Below, in pieces: positions 30,318 to 40,707 of a stretch of 64,000 nt of DNA; within the stretch, counting starts at the first letter, position 1, and each line of letters begins with the position of its first letter. The DNA is from Flavobacterium ginsengisoli. Lineage in GTDB: Bacteria; Bacteroidota; Bacteroidia; Flavobacteriales; Flavobacteriaceae. The stretch lies in NCBI RefSeq assembly GCF_029625315.1, contig NZ_CP121110.1, forward strand, positions 3,047,001 to 3,111,000, in the 5' to 3' direction. Made by a program: the position numbers and the translations under genes. The notes below the pieces were generated by a model. It was not told where the DNA came from. It ran no database searches and saw only the letters and a list, made by a program, of their open reading frames with translations.

Positions 30318-30497
30318 TAGAATTATTTTAAATATAAAAAGAGCCCAATTTTAGTAAAAAAATAAACATAATACACATTTTAAGTGTTAAATGTTAAAAA
30401 AAATAACGATTGCGTACTTTCATGTCTGAAATAGATTGCAATCAAAACTCTTAAAATAGTATCTTCTGTCGCAACAATATTATTTAATACATTGAGA

Positions 30498-31813
30498 ATG
30501 AACAACGCTGTTGCCGGATTTTCTAAATTATCCAAAAAAGAAAAAATTAACTGGATTGCAAATGAATATTTTTCGAATCCTGAAGAGGCACAAAATATTA
30601 TAAGAAATTACTGGAATTCAGACGAAAAGCTTCAGCAACTTCATGACGAATTTATCGAAAACACCATTACAAACCTTTATATACCACTTGGAGTTGCTCC
30701 TAACTTTTTGATCAACGGAAAGTACAAAACAATTCCGATGGCTATCGAAGAAAGTTCTGTAGTTGCAGCAGCTTCAAAAGCGAGCAAAATACTGGTCAAC
30801 TAGAGGCGGGTTTAAAGCTACGATTATCAACACAGAAAAAATTGGTCAAGTCCATTTTACTTATAATGGAGATGCGGAAAAATTAACTCAGTTTTTTGAT
30901 CAAATAAAACCTAAATTCTTTTCTGAAACGCAAAGCATTACCAAAAATATGCAACAGCGTGGCGGTGGAATTTTAGATATTAAACTAAAAGACAAAAGAA
31001 GCTTATTAGAAAACTACTACCAGCTTCATGCTACTTTTGAAACCAAAGACAGCATGGGAGCCAATTTTATAAACTCTTGTTTAGAGCAATTTGCTACCAC
31101 TTTAAAAGAAGAAGCTCAAAATTCTGACTTATGCCAAAATGGTGAAAACCTAGAAGTCATCATGAGCATTCTTTCTAACTACGTTCCGCATTGCCTTGTT
31201 AGAGCCGAAGTTTCTTGTGCTATCAAAGAATTAACAGAAAAACACATTACCAATCCTCAAGAATTTGCAGAACGTTTTGTTCAAGCCGTTCAAATTGCAG
31301 AAGTAGAACCTTTTAGAGCGGTGACTCATAACAAAGGCATCATGAATGGTGTTGATGCCGTTATTCTGGCAACAGGAAACGATTTTAGAGCCGTAGAAGC
31401 TGGTGTTCATGCTTATGTCGCCAGAAATGGTCAATATGCTAGTTTATCGCACGCTAAAATCGAAAACGGAATCTTTACTTTTTGGCTTGAAATTCCGCTT
31501 GCAGTTGGTACGGTTGGCGGTTTAACTTCTTTACATCCCTTAGTAAAATTGTGTTTAGAAATTTTGGAAAAACCTTCAGCTCCAGAATTAATGGAAATTG
31601 TAGCTGTTGCAGGTTTAGCACAAAATTTTGCAACGATTACGCTCGTTAACTACAACAGGAATTCAAGAAGGTCATATGAAAATGCACCTTAACAACATTA
31701 TCAATCAATTTGAAGCTACAGACGAAGAGCGCCATTTAATTAAAGCACACTTCAAAAAAACAGCCGTTTCTCACAGCGCTGTAGTAGAATTTATTGAGAA
31801 TTTAAGAAAATAA
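30498..31813 (+). CDS. mvaA: Hydroxymethylglutaryl-CoA reductase, class II
   Basis: About 437 residues from the ATG at 30498. Reduces HMG-CoA to mevalonate, the committed step toward isoprenoids. Class II motifs: IPLGVAPNFLINGKYKTIPM and AIEESSVVAAAS (catalytic Glu), RGGGILDIKLKD, DSMGANFINSCLE, EVEPFRAVTHNKGIMNG (catalytic Lys), TGNDFRAVEAGVHAY, and His in GIQEGHMKMHLNN. Two breaks: GCGAGC at 30780-30785 (GCAGC restores SKAAKYWSTRGGF) and a garbled stretch at 31630-31648 around an expected GCAGCG (restores FAAIT). Followed by a GHMP kinase gene. Confidence 0.93.
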
Positions 31814-31907
31814 TTTAGGAGCCAATCCCGCTATTCGTTGCAATCTTTTGCTTTTCTAAAAAAAAAGCAAAAGGATTTTCACTACTATCGGAGCTAAAAA
31901 ATAAAGC

Positions 31908-32816
31908 ATGAAGAAAACATTTTACAGTAACGGAAAACTTTTTATTGCGGGAGAATATCTCGTTTTGGATGGAGCAGATGCATTTGCGTTACCAACAAAA
32001 TTTGGTCAAGATTTAGTAATTGAGGAACTAGAAAACAATCAAATCGAATGGAAAAGTTATGATCAAGACAAGCATTTATGGTTTGAAGAAACTATTTCAT
32101 TTGATGAAGTTGTAAAAAGCACAGATCCGCAAATTGATACTGTAAAATCTACGCTGATCAATATTCTTCATGCGGCTTATGCATTGAACCCAAAATTTAT
32201 TGAAAGCTCTAAAGGATACAAAGTAAGCACACATTTGAGTTTTCCAAAAAACTGGGGATTAGGCACTTCTTCTACTCTTATAAATAATATTGCGCAATGG
32301 ACAGAAACCAATGCTTTTACACTACTAAAAAATAGTTTCGGCGGAAGTGGTTACGACATTGCATGTGCACAAAACAACACGCCAGTTTTATACCGAATAA
32401 AAGATAATTTTGTAAAACAAGTTGAGTTTAATCCTGACTTTAAAGAGCACATTCATTTTGTTTATTTGAATAAAAAACAAAACAGTAAATCGGCTATTTT
32501 TTCATACAACAATCATAAAAATAGTCATTTGGCCGATCGCGTTGCAGAAAACAACAAAATCACAAGTGCTATTTTACACGCTAAAACATTAAACGAATTT
32601 GCTTCTGCAGTTCAGAAACACGAAATTCATTTGAGCAAAGTTTTAGAAATGCAAACCATAAAAGAAGCTGTTTTTCCTGATTTTAATGGAGTCATTAAAA
32701 GTCTAGGAGCTTGGGGCGGAGATTTTGTAATGGTAGTTTCTAAAGAAAATCCGAAAGAATATTTCACCAAAAAAGGATATAGCACCATTCTTACTTATAG
32801 TGAAATGATTTTATAG
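31908..32816 (+). CDS. GYDIA-family GHMP kinase (mevalonate-pathway-like)
   Basis: 302 residues. GHMP-kinase fold: N-terminal FYSNGKLFIAGEYLVLDGAD, the phosphate-binding loop region LSFPKNWGLGTSSTLINNIA, and the signature FGGSGYDIACAQN that names the family; C-terminal GAWGGDFVMVVSKEN. Members occur in Bacteroidota beside mevalonate-pathway genes, and here it directly follows HMG-CoA reductase, so it probably phosphorylates an intermediate of that pathway. The exact substrate cannot be read from the sequence. Confidence 0.87.
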   Translation: MKKTFYSNGKLFIAGEYLVLDGADAFALPTKFGQDLVIEELENNQIEWKSYDQDKHLWFEETISFDEVVKSTDPQIDTVKSTLINILHAAYALNPKFIESSKGYKVSTHLSFPKNWGLGTSSTLINNIAQWTETNAFTLLKNSFGGSGYDIACAQNNTPVLYRIKDNFVKQVEFNPDFKEHIHFVYLNKKQNSKSAIFSYNNHKNSHLADRVAENNKITSAILHAKTLNEFASAVQKHEIHLSKVLEMQTIKEAVFPDFNGVIKSLGAWGGDFVMVVSKENPKEYFTKKGYSTILTYSEMIL

Positions 32817-32847
32817 AAATAACTTTAACTATGTAATTCTAAAAAAA

Positions 32848-33303
32848 CTAGAACTTTATTTTTTGCTGATCTCCTCTATTTTCTAAATGCCCCGATTCTA
32901 AACGGCGGATTTTTTCATTTCCAAATTCATTAGATTCAATAAGGGTATTATGAAGGCGCTCTGCCATTTTTTCAATGCTGTTCGTAATAGAAACATATAT
33001 TAGCTCCATACGTCGGTGTTTTTCTTCTTTCACTATCCTTAATACATCTTCTACAAAATACCTGTCGTATTTTTCTGCAACTGAATCGCGGGTATTGGTA
33101 AGTCTAATTACATAATCGTTACTTAATATGGTAACTTTAAAATGTTGCTCCTCATTACTTAAATAATACTTGCCACCCAACTCATCAACATTGATATCAG
33201 TACTGCCAACTTTTAAAAGCTCCGTAATTATTCCAAAAATGTGATTTTCTATTTTAGAATATACCTTAGGTTTTCTTTTTAAAAAACTAAACATATAAAA
33301 CAT
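32848..33303 (-). CDS. Conserved protein of unknown function, paralogue A
   Basis: 151 residues, starting MFYMFSFLKRKPKVYSKIEN (the inner ATG at 33291 matches paralogue B better). No signal peptide. Central part GGKYYLSNEEQHFKVTILSN is identical to that in paralogue B (33664-34108). The charged helical C-terminal half contains VAEKYDRYFVEDVLRIVKEE and NSIEKMAERLHNTLIESNE. No known domain recognised. It arose by a tandem duplication that also copied the 3' end of ppiD. Confidence 0.7.
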   Translation of the reverse strand: MFYMFSFLKRKPKVYSKIENHIFGIITELLKVGSTDINVDELGGKYYLSNEEQHFKVTILSNDYVIRLTNTRDSVAEKYDRYFVEDVLRIVKEEKHRRMELIYVSITNSIEKMAERLHNTLIESNEFGNEKIRRLESGHLENRGDQQKIKF

Positions 33304-33496
33304 TAAGTATCTTGATTATTAATATATTCACCTATCTTTTTTACAAAAACCTAAGTTTTCGTATTAAAAATCTCACAAATTAACTGTAATAATTTGAATG
33401 TTACAAACTTTTCTTTAATTATATTTCTATTAAATCAAAATAGTTATGAAAACAACAAGTATTTATTACAAAAAATTTCAATCATTGCAAGCACAA

Positions 33497-33532
33497 AAAA
33501 ACCGAAATACTCGGTTGAATATTTCGGTTTTT
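33497..33532 (-). terminator. Terminator hairpin behind the ppiD-tail remnant
   Basis: Arms AAAAACCGAAATA / TATTTCGGTTTTT, loop about 10 nt, followed on the minus strand by a T tract. It occupies the same position relative to the remnant as the terminator at 34318-34355 does to intact ppiD. Confidence 0.75.
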
Positions 33533-33539
33533 ATACTAT

Positions 33540-33638
33540 TGATTACTGTTTATTAATAATTCAGTTGCAATCTATTATCTTCATTTTTTATATGATTTTC
33601 AATGCTGGTAACACTTTATTTAAATCATTGGAATTTAG
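33540..33638 (-). pseudogene. Remnant of a duplicated ppiD 3' end
   Basis: Read on the minus strand this stretch aligns with the last 78 nt of ppiD: NDLNKVLPALK, one frameshift, then NEDNRLQLNY and stop, against ASRVLPALKNNAKIEDNRLQFNY-stop in the intact gene. It begins abruptly, has no upstream ppiD sequence and is followed by an equivalent terminator. It marks the junction of a tandem duplication of [ppiD tail - terminator - unknown gene]. Confidence 0.75.
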
Positions 33639-33663
33639 GAAATGATTATAACTAAGAACGTAA

Positions 33664-34108
33664 TTAATAACTCACCTGCTTATTTTCATCTGATTGTGTT
33701 TCGAGACGACGAATAGATTTGCTGTCTTGCTCATTTGACTCAATAAGTCTATTATGCAATCGCTCTGCCATTTTTTCGATGCTATTTGTAATAGAATCAT
33801 AAACAACTTCCATTCGGCGGTGCTTCTCTTCTTTTACAGCTCTTAAAACGTCTTCTACAAAAACCTTATCGTACTTTTCAGCAACAGAGTCATGTGTGTT
33901 CGTTAGTCTAATCACATAATCGTTACTCAAAATTGTAACTTTAAAATGTTGTTCTTCGTTACTCAAATAATATTTCCCTCCCAACTCATCAACATTGATG
34001 TCGGTGCTCGCTCACTTTTAAAAGCTCCGTGATGATACCATAAATATGACTTTCTATTTTGGTATATACTCTCGGCTTTTTTCGAAAAAATTTAAAAGTA
34101 AAAAACAT
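33664..34108 (-). CDS. Conserved protein of unknown function, paralogue B
   Basis: About 147 residues from the ATG at 34108 (MFFTFKFFRKKPRVYTKIES). Strongly similar to paralogue A over its whole length (IYGIITELLKV; YVIRLTNTHDSVAEKYDKVF; NSIEKMAERLHNRLIESNEQ). The frame breaks at GCTCGC (34006-34011, GCGAGC on the coding strand); GCAGC restores KVSSTDINVDELG, matching KVGSTDINVDELG in paralogue A. This paralogue gives independent proof that the extra base is an insertion. Confidence 0.7.
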
Positions 34109-34317
34109 TAAATAATTAGTTATTAAGGATATTGCTTTGGGTTTTGATTTTTTTCTTCTCTCATTTTCCAGCAAAAGCCAAAAATATGTTAAAATAAAAA
34201 TTCGAGCAAATAAACTGTAATAAATTGAAAATCACAAGTTTTTTAAATTAAATTTCGATAATCCCTATATAACTTTAAGAAAATTAACACAAAGTAAAAT
34301 TGTTCATTTTCACAAAA

Positions 34318-34355
34318 AAAAAAACCCGAAACATCTGAGATGTTTCGGGTTTTTA
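34318..34355 (-). terminator. ppiD terminator
   Basis: Arms AAAACCCGAAACATC / GATGTTTCGGGTTTT with a T tract on the minus strand, 22 nt after the ppiD stop. Confidence 0.85.
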
Positions 34356-34376
34356 TAAGATGAAATTACTTTTTAA

Positions 34377-36478
34377 TTAGTAATTAAATTGTAATCTGTT
34401 ATCTTCAATTTTAGCATTGTTTTTCAAAGCTGGCAATACTCTACTTGCATCATTAGCGCTTTGAGCTTTTACTTTCTCTACGTAAGCAGCGTGATTAGCA
34501 ATTGCAGGAGCTTTTACAGTTTTGATGTTTTTAACAACATAAACACCTGTATTTCCTTCAATTGGAGCAGAGATTTTGTTTGCAGTCAAAGCAAAAGCAT
34601 TACCTACAACTTGTGGCTCTTGTCCAACTCCACCTGGAAGAACTGGGTTATCTAGAGTTACGTCTGTAGCTTGCTGAACTGCAACTCCTGCAGCTTTAGC
34701 AATAGCCTCAATGCTTGAACCTTGCATTTTAGCTTTTAATAATTCTGCTTTTTTCTTGTTTTTCAAGATTGGCTCAACATAAGGTCTTGCCATATCAACA
34801 GAAACTAGACCAGATTTGTTTTCGCCTTTATATTGTGCAATAACGTGTCCGATGTTTGCAATTTCAAAACGTTTTACGTCTCCTTTATCAGTTTCTTTAT
34901 CAAAAGCCCATCTTACAATGTTACGTTGGTTACCTAATGGTCCAAACGCTTCATCCATAGCTTTTGCATTAACTGGCTGAGCAACTTTTAAACCTAATTC
35001 TTTAGTCGCAAGCATTGAAATCTTTATTAGCAAGCATCCATTTCAAATTTAGTTGCTAACGTAAATACTTTATCAGAAGTAGCTTCAGATGGCTCGATTT
35101 TTTGAGCAATTGTAGCTAAACGAATTCCGTCTTGTTTGTCTGTAATTTTGATAATGTGAAATCCGAAAGGAGTTTCTACTAAACCAACTTTACCAATTCC
35201 GTTGCTGAATACAAAATCATTGAAAGGTTTTACCATTTGGTTTGGCCCAAAGTATCCTAAATCACCACCTTGTTGTGCAGATGAATCATCAGAACTTGTA
35301 AAAGCTAACATCATGAAGCTATCAGGATTAGCTTGAACTTGAGCTAAGATTTCTTCAGCTTTAGCTTTAGCTTCTTCTTTAGTTCTTTTCTCTTTTGGGT
35401 TTGGAGTTTGAGATCCTTCGTATCCAATTAAGATATGACTTGCTTTTGCATTAACTCCAGCTTTAAATCCTAAAGATTTAGAAATTGCATAGTATCTTCC
35501 GTAAACATATGGTCCGTAAATTGCTCCAGCTGGCAAGCTGAATAATTTGTCAGCATCAACCGCTGGCAATGCATTTTTAGGAACGTAAGTAGAATCATAA
35601 GGAACATCAGAATTTGCATTTACAAATTCTGCAACGTTTGTTGCGTTTTTAAATCCTGGCAATGTATCGTTTTTACCTGTTTTTGCGTTGTAAACAACAC
35701 TTCCAGATAATAATGCAGTCAATTTAGCTTTAATTTCAGCTTCATCTTCTTTAGAAGCTTTATCTTCAACTAAAACATACTGAATCTCACGAGTAGCATC
35801 AGCTTTGAATTTTTTCTCGTTTTTCTTCATGTAAGCTACAATCTCATCATCAGAGATTTTAACTTCACTATCTTTAATAGAAGAATAAGGAGCAACTGCA
35901 TATGCAAAACTCACTTTATTAGTTTCCATTTCATACTTTAATTTTCCTTCACTAGCAGTTGTGTAAAGTCCTGATTTGATTAAAGTATTATAGATTTGAA
36001 ACTTAGCATTCAATTCAGCATCTTTCTCTTTTTGAGAAATGTATTGTGTTGCTTCTGGGTTTGTTTTAAAATAATCTTTAAACTTAGCAACATCAAACAT
36101 TCCTGCTGCATTTAAGAACATTGGGTTTTTACCAATATTTGGATCTGATTTCAAAACCTCTAAAATGTGTTTTTCACCAACTCTCAATCCTAATTTATCA
36201 AATTGAGATGACAATAAAGCGATTGAAACTTCTTGATCCCAAACTCTGTTTGCGACTTCAGTGGAAGTTATTCCTTGTCCACTTTTTTCAACATTACTAA
36301 CTTTAACTCTAAAGTCTTCAAATGAAATATCTTTTCCATCGATGCTTCCTACATCTTTTGAACTTTGACCAAATGTTCCTCTTGTAAATAGATCTTGTAT
36401 TATAAATGCAAATAATGCAAGTGCAATAACTCCTATCAATAAAGCGGAACGCTGTCTAATTTTTGCTAAAACTGCCAT
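34377..36478 (-). CDS. ppiD: Peptidyl-prolyl cis-trans isomerase PpiD/SurA-type
   Basis: About 699 residues. One N-terminal transmembrane anchor (SALLIGVIALALFAFIIQDL), an SurA_N-like helical domain, then a parvulin domain (about residues 330-440: KASHILIGYEG, TSSDDSSAQQGGDLGYFGPN, ETPFGFHIIKITDK) and a second C-terminal PPIase-like segment. Chaperone for outer-membrane proteins at the periplasmic face. Two breaks 22 nt apart, GCAAGC at 35008-35013 and at 35030-35035; GCAGC at both restores FEMDAANKDFNAATKELGLK. Upstream lies the CorC-like gene on the same strand. Confidence 0.92.
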
Positions 36479-36584
36479 TTTATTATCGTTAATTTTATAT
36501 TCAGTTTGCGAAAATACAATTATCTAGTTAATAACAATACAACTAGCGTTTTATTTTACACATTTTTTTCATTAATTTAAAAAA

Positions 36585-37841
36585 TCACTCTTTAATTGTC
36601 AATTTGACTAGTTCTATTTTCTTATTTGACGCCTCTTCAATGCGAAAATGAAACTTATCTATTACAATTTTATCTCCTTTTTGTGGGATTTCTTTTGTAT
36701 GATTGACTATAAAACCTCCTAAAGTTTCATAAGAATCTTCTTCTGGAATCATTAATTTATAGGTCTCATTTAAATACTCAACATCTAATCGTGTTGAAAA
36801 CAAATACTTACCTTCTCCAATTTCTTCTTCAATCAATTCTTCATCTAAATCGTGCTCGTCTTCAATTTCCCCAAAAAGTTCTTCTACAATATCTTCAATT
36901 GTAACAATGCCTGAAGTTCCTCCGTATTCATCTAAAACTACTGCAACATTTTTTCGTTTTTTGATCAATAAATTCAAAACATCCTTAATAAATATCGTTT
37001 CTGGAACAAATTCAACCGTCATCAAGACTGATTTTATAGTAGACGGCTTTTTAAACAAATCAAAAGAATGGACGTATCCAACAATATCATCGAGTGAATT
37101 TTGACTTATGATGATTTTAGAATAGCCTGTTTCTATAAATAATGCTTTAAGATCGTCAACACTATCGAACAAATCTATATCTACAATTTCTGTTCGGGGC
37201 GTCATAATCTCTCTCGCCTTAACAGCAGAAAATTCTAAAGCATTTTGGAAGATTTGAATTTCAGAATCTACTTCTTCGTCTTCTTCAACCGTGCTCATTT
37301 GCTCTGTTATGTAATTTCCAAGCTCAATTCGGCTAAACAAATGAATTTGACTTCCTTCTGTTTTAAAAAACTTACTTAGCACAAAATCGGCAATCCAGAT
37401 AAAGAAAGTAGAGATATAGTAAAATAATCTGTAGAACAGATAAGCTGGAAGAGCCAGAATTTTAATTAAAGAATTGGCATAAATTTGAAAAAAAACCTTC
37501 GGAAAAAATTCTGAAGTCAGCAAGACTATAAATGCCGCAAGAAGTGTTTGAATAAGAATATTCCACCAATCAGAAAAAACAAAGCCAAAATAAGTCATCC
37601 AATTCAAAATCAGATCACCCATAAAAAAACCGTAAATCACCAAAGCTACATTATTGCCAATTAACATGGCGAGCAATAAATTTGGACGGATTTTCGGTCA
37701 GCTTTGTTAAGATTCGAGACAAGAAATCGTCTTGTTTCTTTTCTATTTCGAGATAAATTTTGTTGGCGGATGTAAAAGCTATTTCCATCCCAGAAAAAAG
37801 GCGGCTAGTATTAAACAGATTATTATAATACTAATTTCCAT
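36585..37841 (-). CDS. CorC/HlyC-type membrane protein with CBS domains
   Basis: About 418 residues. DUF21 membrane domain (MEISIIIICLILAAFF, SGMEIAFTSANKIYLEIEKK, then TM segments), a pair of CBS domains (IMTPRTEIVDIDLFDS; GYSKIIISQNSLDDIVGYVH; AVVLDEYGGTSGIVTIEDIV) and the C-terminal CorC_HlyC domain (ETLGGFIVNHTKEIPQKGDK). Family members are linked to divalent-cation efflux. It resembles GldE, but the neighbours (ppiD, lptC, coaX) are not those of gldE-gldD. Two breaks: GCGAGC (37669-37674; restores KFIAAMLIGNN) and an A6 run (37794-37799; seven expected). Confidence 0.88.
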
Positions 37842-37843
37842 TT

Positions 37844-38038
37844 TTATTGCTTTTTATTTCGATCATTATACTTATTAAGAAATCTTCTCCTAAAGAAAAA
37901 CATAAAAACAGCCATTCCTGCAATTACGAAATAAAAAGGATAACTCTCATCTCCTTCATTAAGTTTTACGATACCATCATAAGTAAAGAAAACTGCAAAA
38001 AGGATGTAAACGTATTGTGTATATTTTAAATAACCCAT
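37844..38038 (-). CDS. Small membrane protein of unknown function
   Basis: 64 residues from the ATG at 38038 (MGYLKYTQYVYILFAVFFTY); a longer start at 38065 would overlap lptC. Two hydrophobic segments followed by a basic tail (FFFRRRFLNKYNDRNKK) suggest a two-helix inner-membrane protein with cytoplasmic tail. Positioned between lptC and the CorC-like gene with almost no spacing, so part of the same operon. Confidence 0.75.
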   Translation of the reverse strand: MGYLKYTQYVYILFAVFFTYDGIVKLNEGDESYPFYFVIAGMAVFMFFFRRRFLNKYNDRNKKQ

Positions 38039-38042
38039 AATA

Positions 38043-38600
38043 TTATAATTCTTCGTTGGATTCAATTTCGCCCGTTACACGCTGCGAATTGATCACTTTA
38101 AAATCTTTGCTAAAATCTATTCCCTGACCATGAGAAACTCCTTTTTTATCGGTCAATTTAAATTTTCTCTCTGTATAAAACCATTCGTTTTTTTGATCGA
38201 AATATAACTGTTCTGTTTCTAAAATCTGCCCAGCTTCTGAAGTAATCTTTACTTTTCCTATCAAATCAATAATCCCAGTGTTTTTATATGAAACCGCATA
38301 ATTACCTTTTATAAAGGTTCGTTTTTGTCTTTTATCATATAAAGTAACATCGATTCCTTTAGGAAATTCTGTAAACGGAAAATCAAGATTTGAATAATCT
38401 AACATTTTCGGACTTATCAAAACACCAGTAATACGTCCGGAATCTGTGTATTTAATATTTACAGTATCGGCATCGCTGGCAGGGACAAATTCTGAGAAGT
38501 TAATTTTCTGAACTTCTTTAAAATTACTTTCGCATCCAAAAAACATTGTCACAGCAATAACTGTGACAACTATTAGACTATATCTTTTTGGTAAATTCAT
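38043..38600 (-). CDS. lptC: LPS export protein LptC
   Basis: 185 residues. N-terminal signal ending in a lipobox-like MFFGC-ES; the rest is an LptC beta-jellyroll: FVPASDADTVNIKYTDSGRI, GVLISPKMLDYSN, FPKGIDVTLYD, NTGIIDLIGKVKITSEAGQI, LETEQLYFDQKNEWFYTERK, GVSHGQGIDFSKDFK. Transfers LPS from the LptBFG transporter to the periplasmic bridge. It follows the porin gene by 51 nt. Confidence 0.88.
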   Translation of the reverse strand: MNLPKRYSLIVVTVIAVTMFFGCESNFKEVQKINFSEFVPASDADTVNIKYTDSGRITGVLISPKMLDYSNLDFPFTEFPKGIDVTLYDKRQKRTFIKGNYAVSYKNTGIIDLIGKVKITSEAGQILETEQLYFDQKNEWFYTERKFKLTDKKGVSHGQGIDFSKDFKVINSQRVTGEIESNEEL

Positions 38601-38651
38601 TTGCCAAATGTAGTAAATTGTAATGAGCTTCTAAAAGATAATATATTTTGT

Positions 38652-39881
38652 TTATTGGTATTTACTCTTCACAAACCATTTATCATTGAAAGAGAAACTC
38701 ACACTAAAATTAACATAATTTTCTTGAACTAAATCTGCTGCCGTTGTACCACGTTTACCAAATTCAATTCCGAAATTCACATTTGAGAAAGATCCTGGAA
38801 TCGGAACTCCTGCTCCTAATGTCATACCAACATCTTTAATTGATTCATTATTAACAATTAAACCAATTTTTTCATATTTCAAACCAGCTCTATAAGTAAT
38901 TCTGCTCATATAACTAGTGAAAGAAGCGTAATTTGGAAGGTAATATCCTCCAATTGCATATTTAGAATAGCTTTCGTATCTTACATTACTTGCAGAATTA
39001 TAATAATTTGCTAACTGTCCGTCTCCTTGAAACGTCATGTTTGCTCCTACAAGCCATTTTCTAGCTTCACCAACACCCAAACCAATACTCAATTTGTTTG
39101 GAAGTTTTAATTTTGTTGTTTCTGTTGGAATTACATAAGGATCTGAATCGCCTTGAACTGAAATAACTCTTGTATTATCTGAATTCAGGTTACTAGCAAA
39201 AGAATAACTCAAACTAGAAAACACACTCGTCTTTTTGTTGATTTTTTTCTGATACATTGTTCCAAAACTAAATCCAACACCTGAAAGTTCTGAAGTATTA
39301 ACCTCTGCCGTTCCGTTTTGAACACCAGTAATCGCTTCTATACTAGTAGTTGTAATTTTACCAAAATTATATTGCGCATCTACCCCAACGTTCCAACCAC
39401 GCATTATTTTGTATGATAAACCGAAATATACTTTATTGACACCACCTTTTCCGTCAAGCTGAGAACTTGTTGCTCCTTCTGTTGCCGAATTGTCTTCACG
39501 AATTTTGTAACCTACTGAACTGACAGGAATCAAACCAAATGAAGCACCAAATTTTCCCATCGGAATTCCTAATGCTAAATAATCAAAAGTAGAGCGTTGT
39601 GCTTTTTCTGATTGCGAAGTCGTTTTTAAATTAGAAGTCGCATATGTTCCTCCAACTGTAAAAGTTGTCTGAATTAAACTGGCATAACTTGCCGGATTAT
39701 CTAAATTTAAGTGAATCGTGTCTTGCTCTACTGCAACTCCAGCCATAGATCTGTTTTCAAGTGTTCCCTTGAATCTCACATCTCCTATCCCGAAAAAAGA
39801 ATAAGGTGACGCAGTACCTTGTTGAGCGAATGAAACGAACGATATAAGCAAACAAGCGCTTAGTATTACTTTTTTAATCAT
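38652..39881 (-). CDS. Outer-membrane beta-barrel protein of unknown function
   Basis: 409 residues, signal peptide MIKKVILSACLLISFVSFAQ. Alternating hydrophobic/polar strands throughout, Gly-rich turns (YFGLSYKIMRGWNVGVDAQY; GMTLGAGVPIPGSFSNVNFG) and an aromatic strand near the end (FSVSFSFNDKWFV) are those of a transmembrane barrel, roughly FadL/PorV-sized. Its ATG overlaps the coaX stop by 8 nt. Recurrent in the coaX-lptC neighbourhood of Flavobacteria, as I recall; ligand unknown. Confidence 0.75.
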   Translation of the reverse strand: MIKKVILSACLLISFVSFAQQGTASPYSFFGIGDVRFKGTLENRSMAGVAVEQDTIHLNLDNPASYASLIQTTFTVGGTYATSNLKTTSQSEKAQRSTFDYLALGIPMGKFGASFGLIPVSSVGYKIREDNSATEGATSSQLDGKGGVNKVYFGLSYKIMRGWNVGVDAQYNFGKITTTSIEAITGVQNGTAEVNTSELSGVGFSFGTMYQKKINKKTSVFSSLSYSFASNLNSDNTRVISVQGDSDPYVIPTETTKLKLPNKLSIGLGVGEARKWLVGANMTFQGDGQLANYYNSASNVRYESYSKYAIGGYYLPNYASFTSYMSRITYRAGLKYEKIGLIVNNESIKDVGMTLGAGVPIPGSFSNVNFGIEFGKRGTTAADLVQENYVNFSVSFSFNDKWFVKSKYQ

Positions 39882-40608
39882 TGTCGATTTTATATTGATA
39901 TGTTTGGCTCAAACTCTCCAGAAGGAAATTTGAATTGGCAAATATGGTATTTTTTAATCGTTTAGCCAAAAAATCTGCATCGCCTCCCGTTAAAATTATG
40001 ATAAAATTTGAAAACTCTTTGCGATATTCATCGATAAAACCGTCAATCTCATAGACGAAACCGTTGACAACACCAGAATGAATGGCTTGTGCCGTCGAGT
40101 TTCCTACATAAGAATCGGGTTCTTCTAAAGTAAGTAACGGCAGTCTGGCCGTAAAATTATGCAGTGATTCATATCTCAAACGAAGCCCTGGAGAAATGGC
40201 TCCTCCTAAATAATTATCATTTTCGTCGATAAAATCGTAGGTAATGCATGTTCCAGCATCTATAACCAAACGATTTTGTTTTGGAAATTGCAGTGTCGCT
40301 CCTGCTGCCAAAATCATTCGGTCTATACCCAAAGTTTTTGGTGTTGCATATTTATTATGAAAAGGAAAAACATCTTCGTGAGTGAAAAAATGAAGTTTCA
40401 GCCTATTTTCAAAAGTTAAAAAGGACTTTTTTTCGATACTTCCAACAGAAGCAACAACCAAATCGGAGCATTTTGGATATTTTTCTAAAATATTTTCAAT
40501 TTTTTTTTCGATTTCATTTTTATCAAAAACAAAATTTTCTAGAGAAGTATTACCCTCAAATACAGATGCTTTAATTCTGGTATTGCCAACATCGACCGTT
40601 AAAATCAT
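39874..40608 (-). CDS. coaX: Type III pantothenate kinase
   Basis: 244 residues from the ATG at 40608 (an upstream in-frame ATG at 40674 precedes the conserved start). ASKHA-fold kinase, first step of CoA synthesis. Motifs: MILTVDVGNTRIKASVFEGN (phosphate-1), TPKTLGIDRMILAAGA, VIDAGTCITYDFID (phosphate-2) and GGAISPGLRLRYESLHNFTA, then ILTGGDADFLAKRL. Overlaps the following outer-membrane protein gene by 8 nt. Confidence 0.94.
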   Translation of the reverse strand: MILTVDVGNTRIKASVFEGNTSLENFVFDKNEIEKKIENILEKYPKCSDLVVASVGSIEKKSFLTFENRLKLHFFTHEDVFPFHNKYATPKTLGIDRMILAAGATLQFPKQNRLVIDAGTCITYDFIDENDNYLGGAISPGLRLRYESLHNFTARLPLLTLEEPDSYVGNSTAQAIHSGVVNGFVYEIDGFIDEYRKEFSNFIIILTGGDADFLAKRLKNTIFANSNFLLESLSQTYQYKIDND

Positions 40609-40661
40609 ATTTCCTTTTTTGCTTTTGCGAAGATACGAATAGATTTTTTCTAAAAAATGTT

Positions 40662-40691
40662 TTGCACAAACCAAAAATGATTATATATTTG
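40662..40691 (+). promoter_or_regulatory. tRNA-Phe promoter
   Basis: TTG (40662-40664), 19-nt spacer, TATATTTG (40684-40691): a clean match to the Flavobacterium housekeeping promoter, ending 16 nt before the tRNA. Confidence 0.75.
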
Positions 40692-40707
40692 CACCCGCAA
40701 CAAGCAC

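Noticed and set aside
30763-30803. Programmed frameshifting in HMG-CoA reductase and other split genes
   Set aside because: No slippery heptamer with a downstream structure; the same extra base recurs at GCAGC in unrelated genes, and paralogues (33664-34108 versus 32848-33303; the DUF4249 copies) show the unshifted sequence. Consensus error is the simpler explanation.
33394-33645. Plus-strand 83-residue ORF
   Set aside because: It overlaps the ppiD-tail remnant and a terminator on the minus strand and has low-complexity composition.
36585-37841. Identifying the CorC-like gene as gldE (gliding motility)
   Set aside because: It has the same domains, but gldE is normally next to gldD/ssb; here the neighbours are ppiD, lptC and coaX, which is the usual context of a different paralogue.
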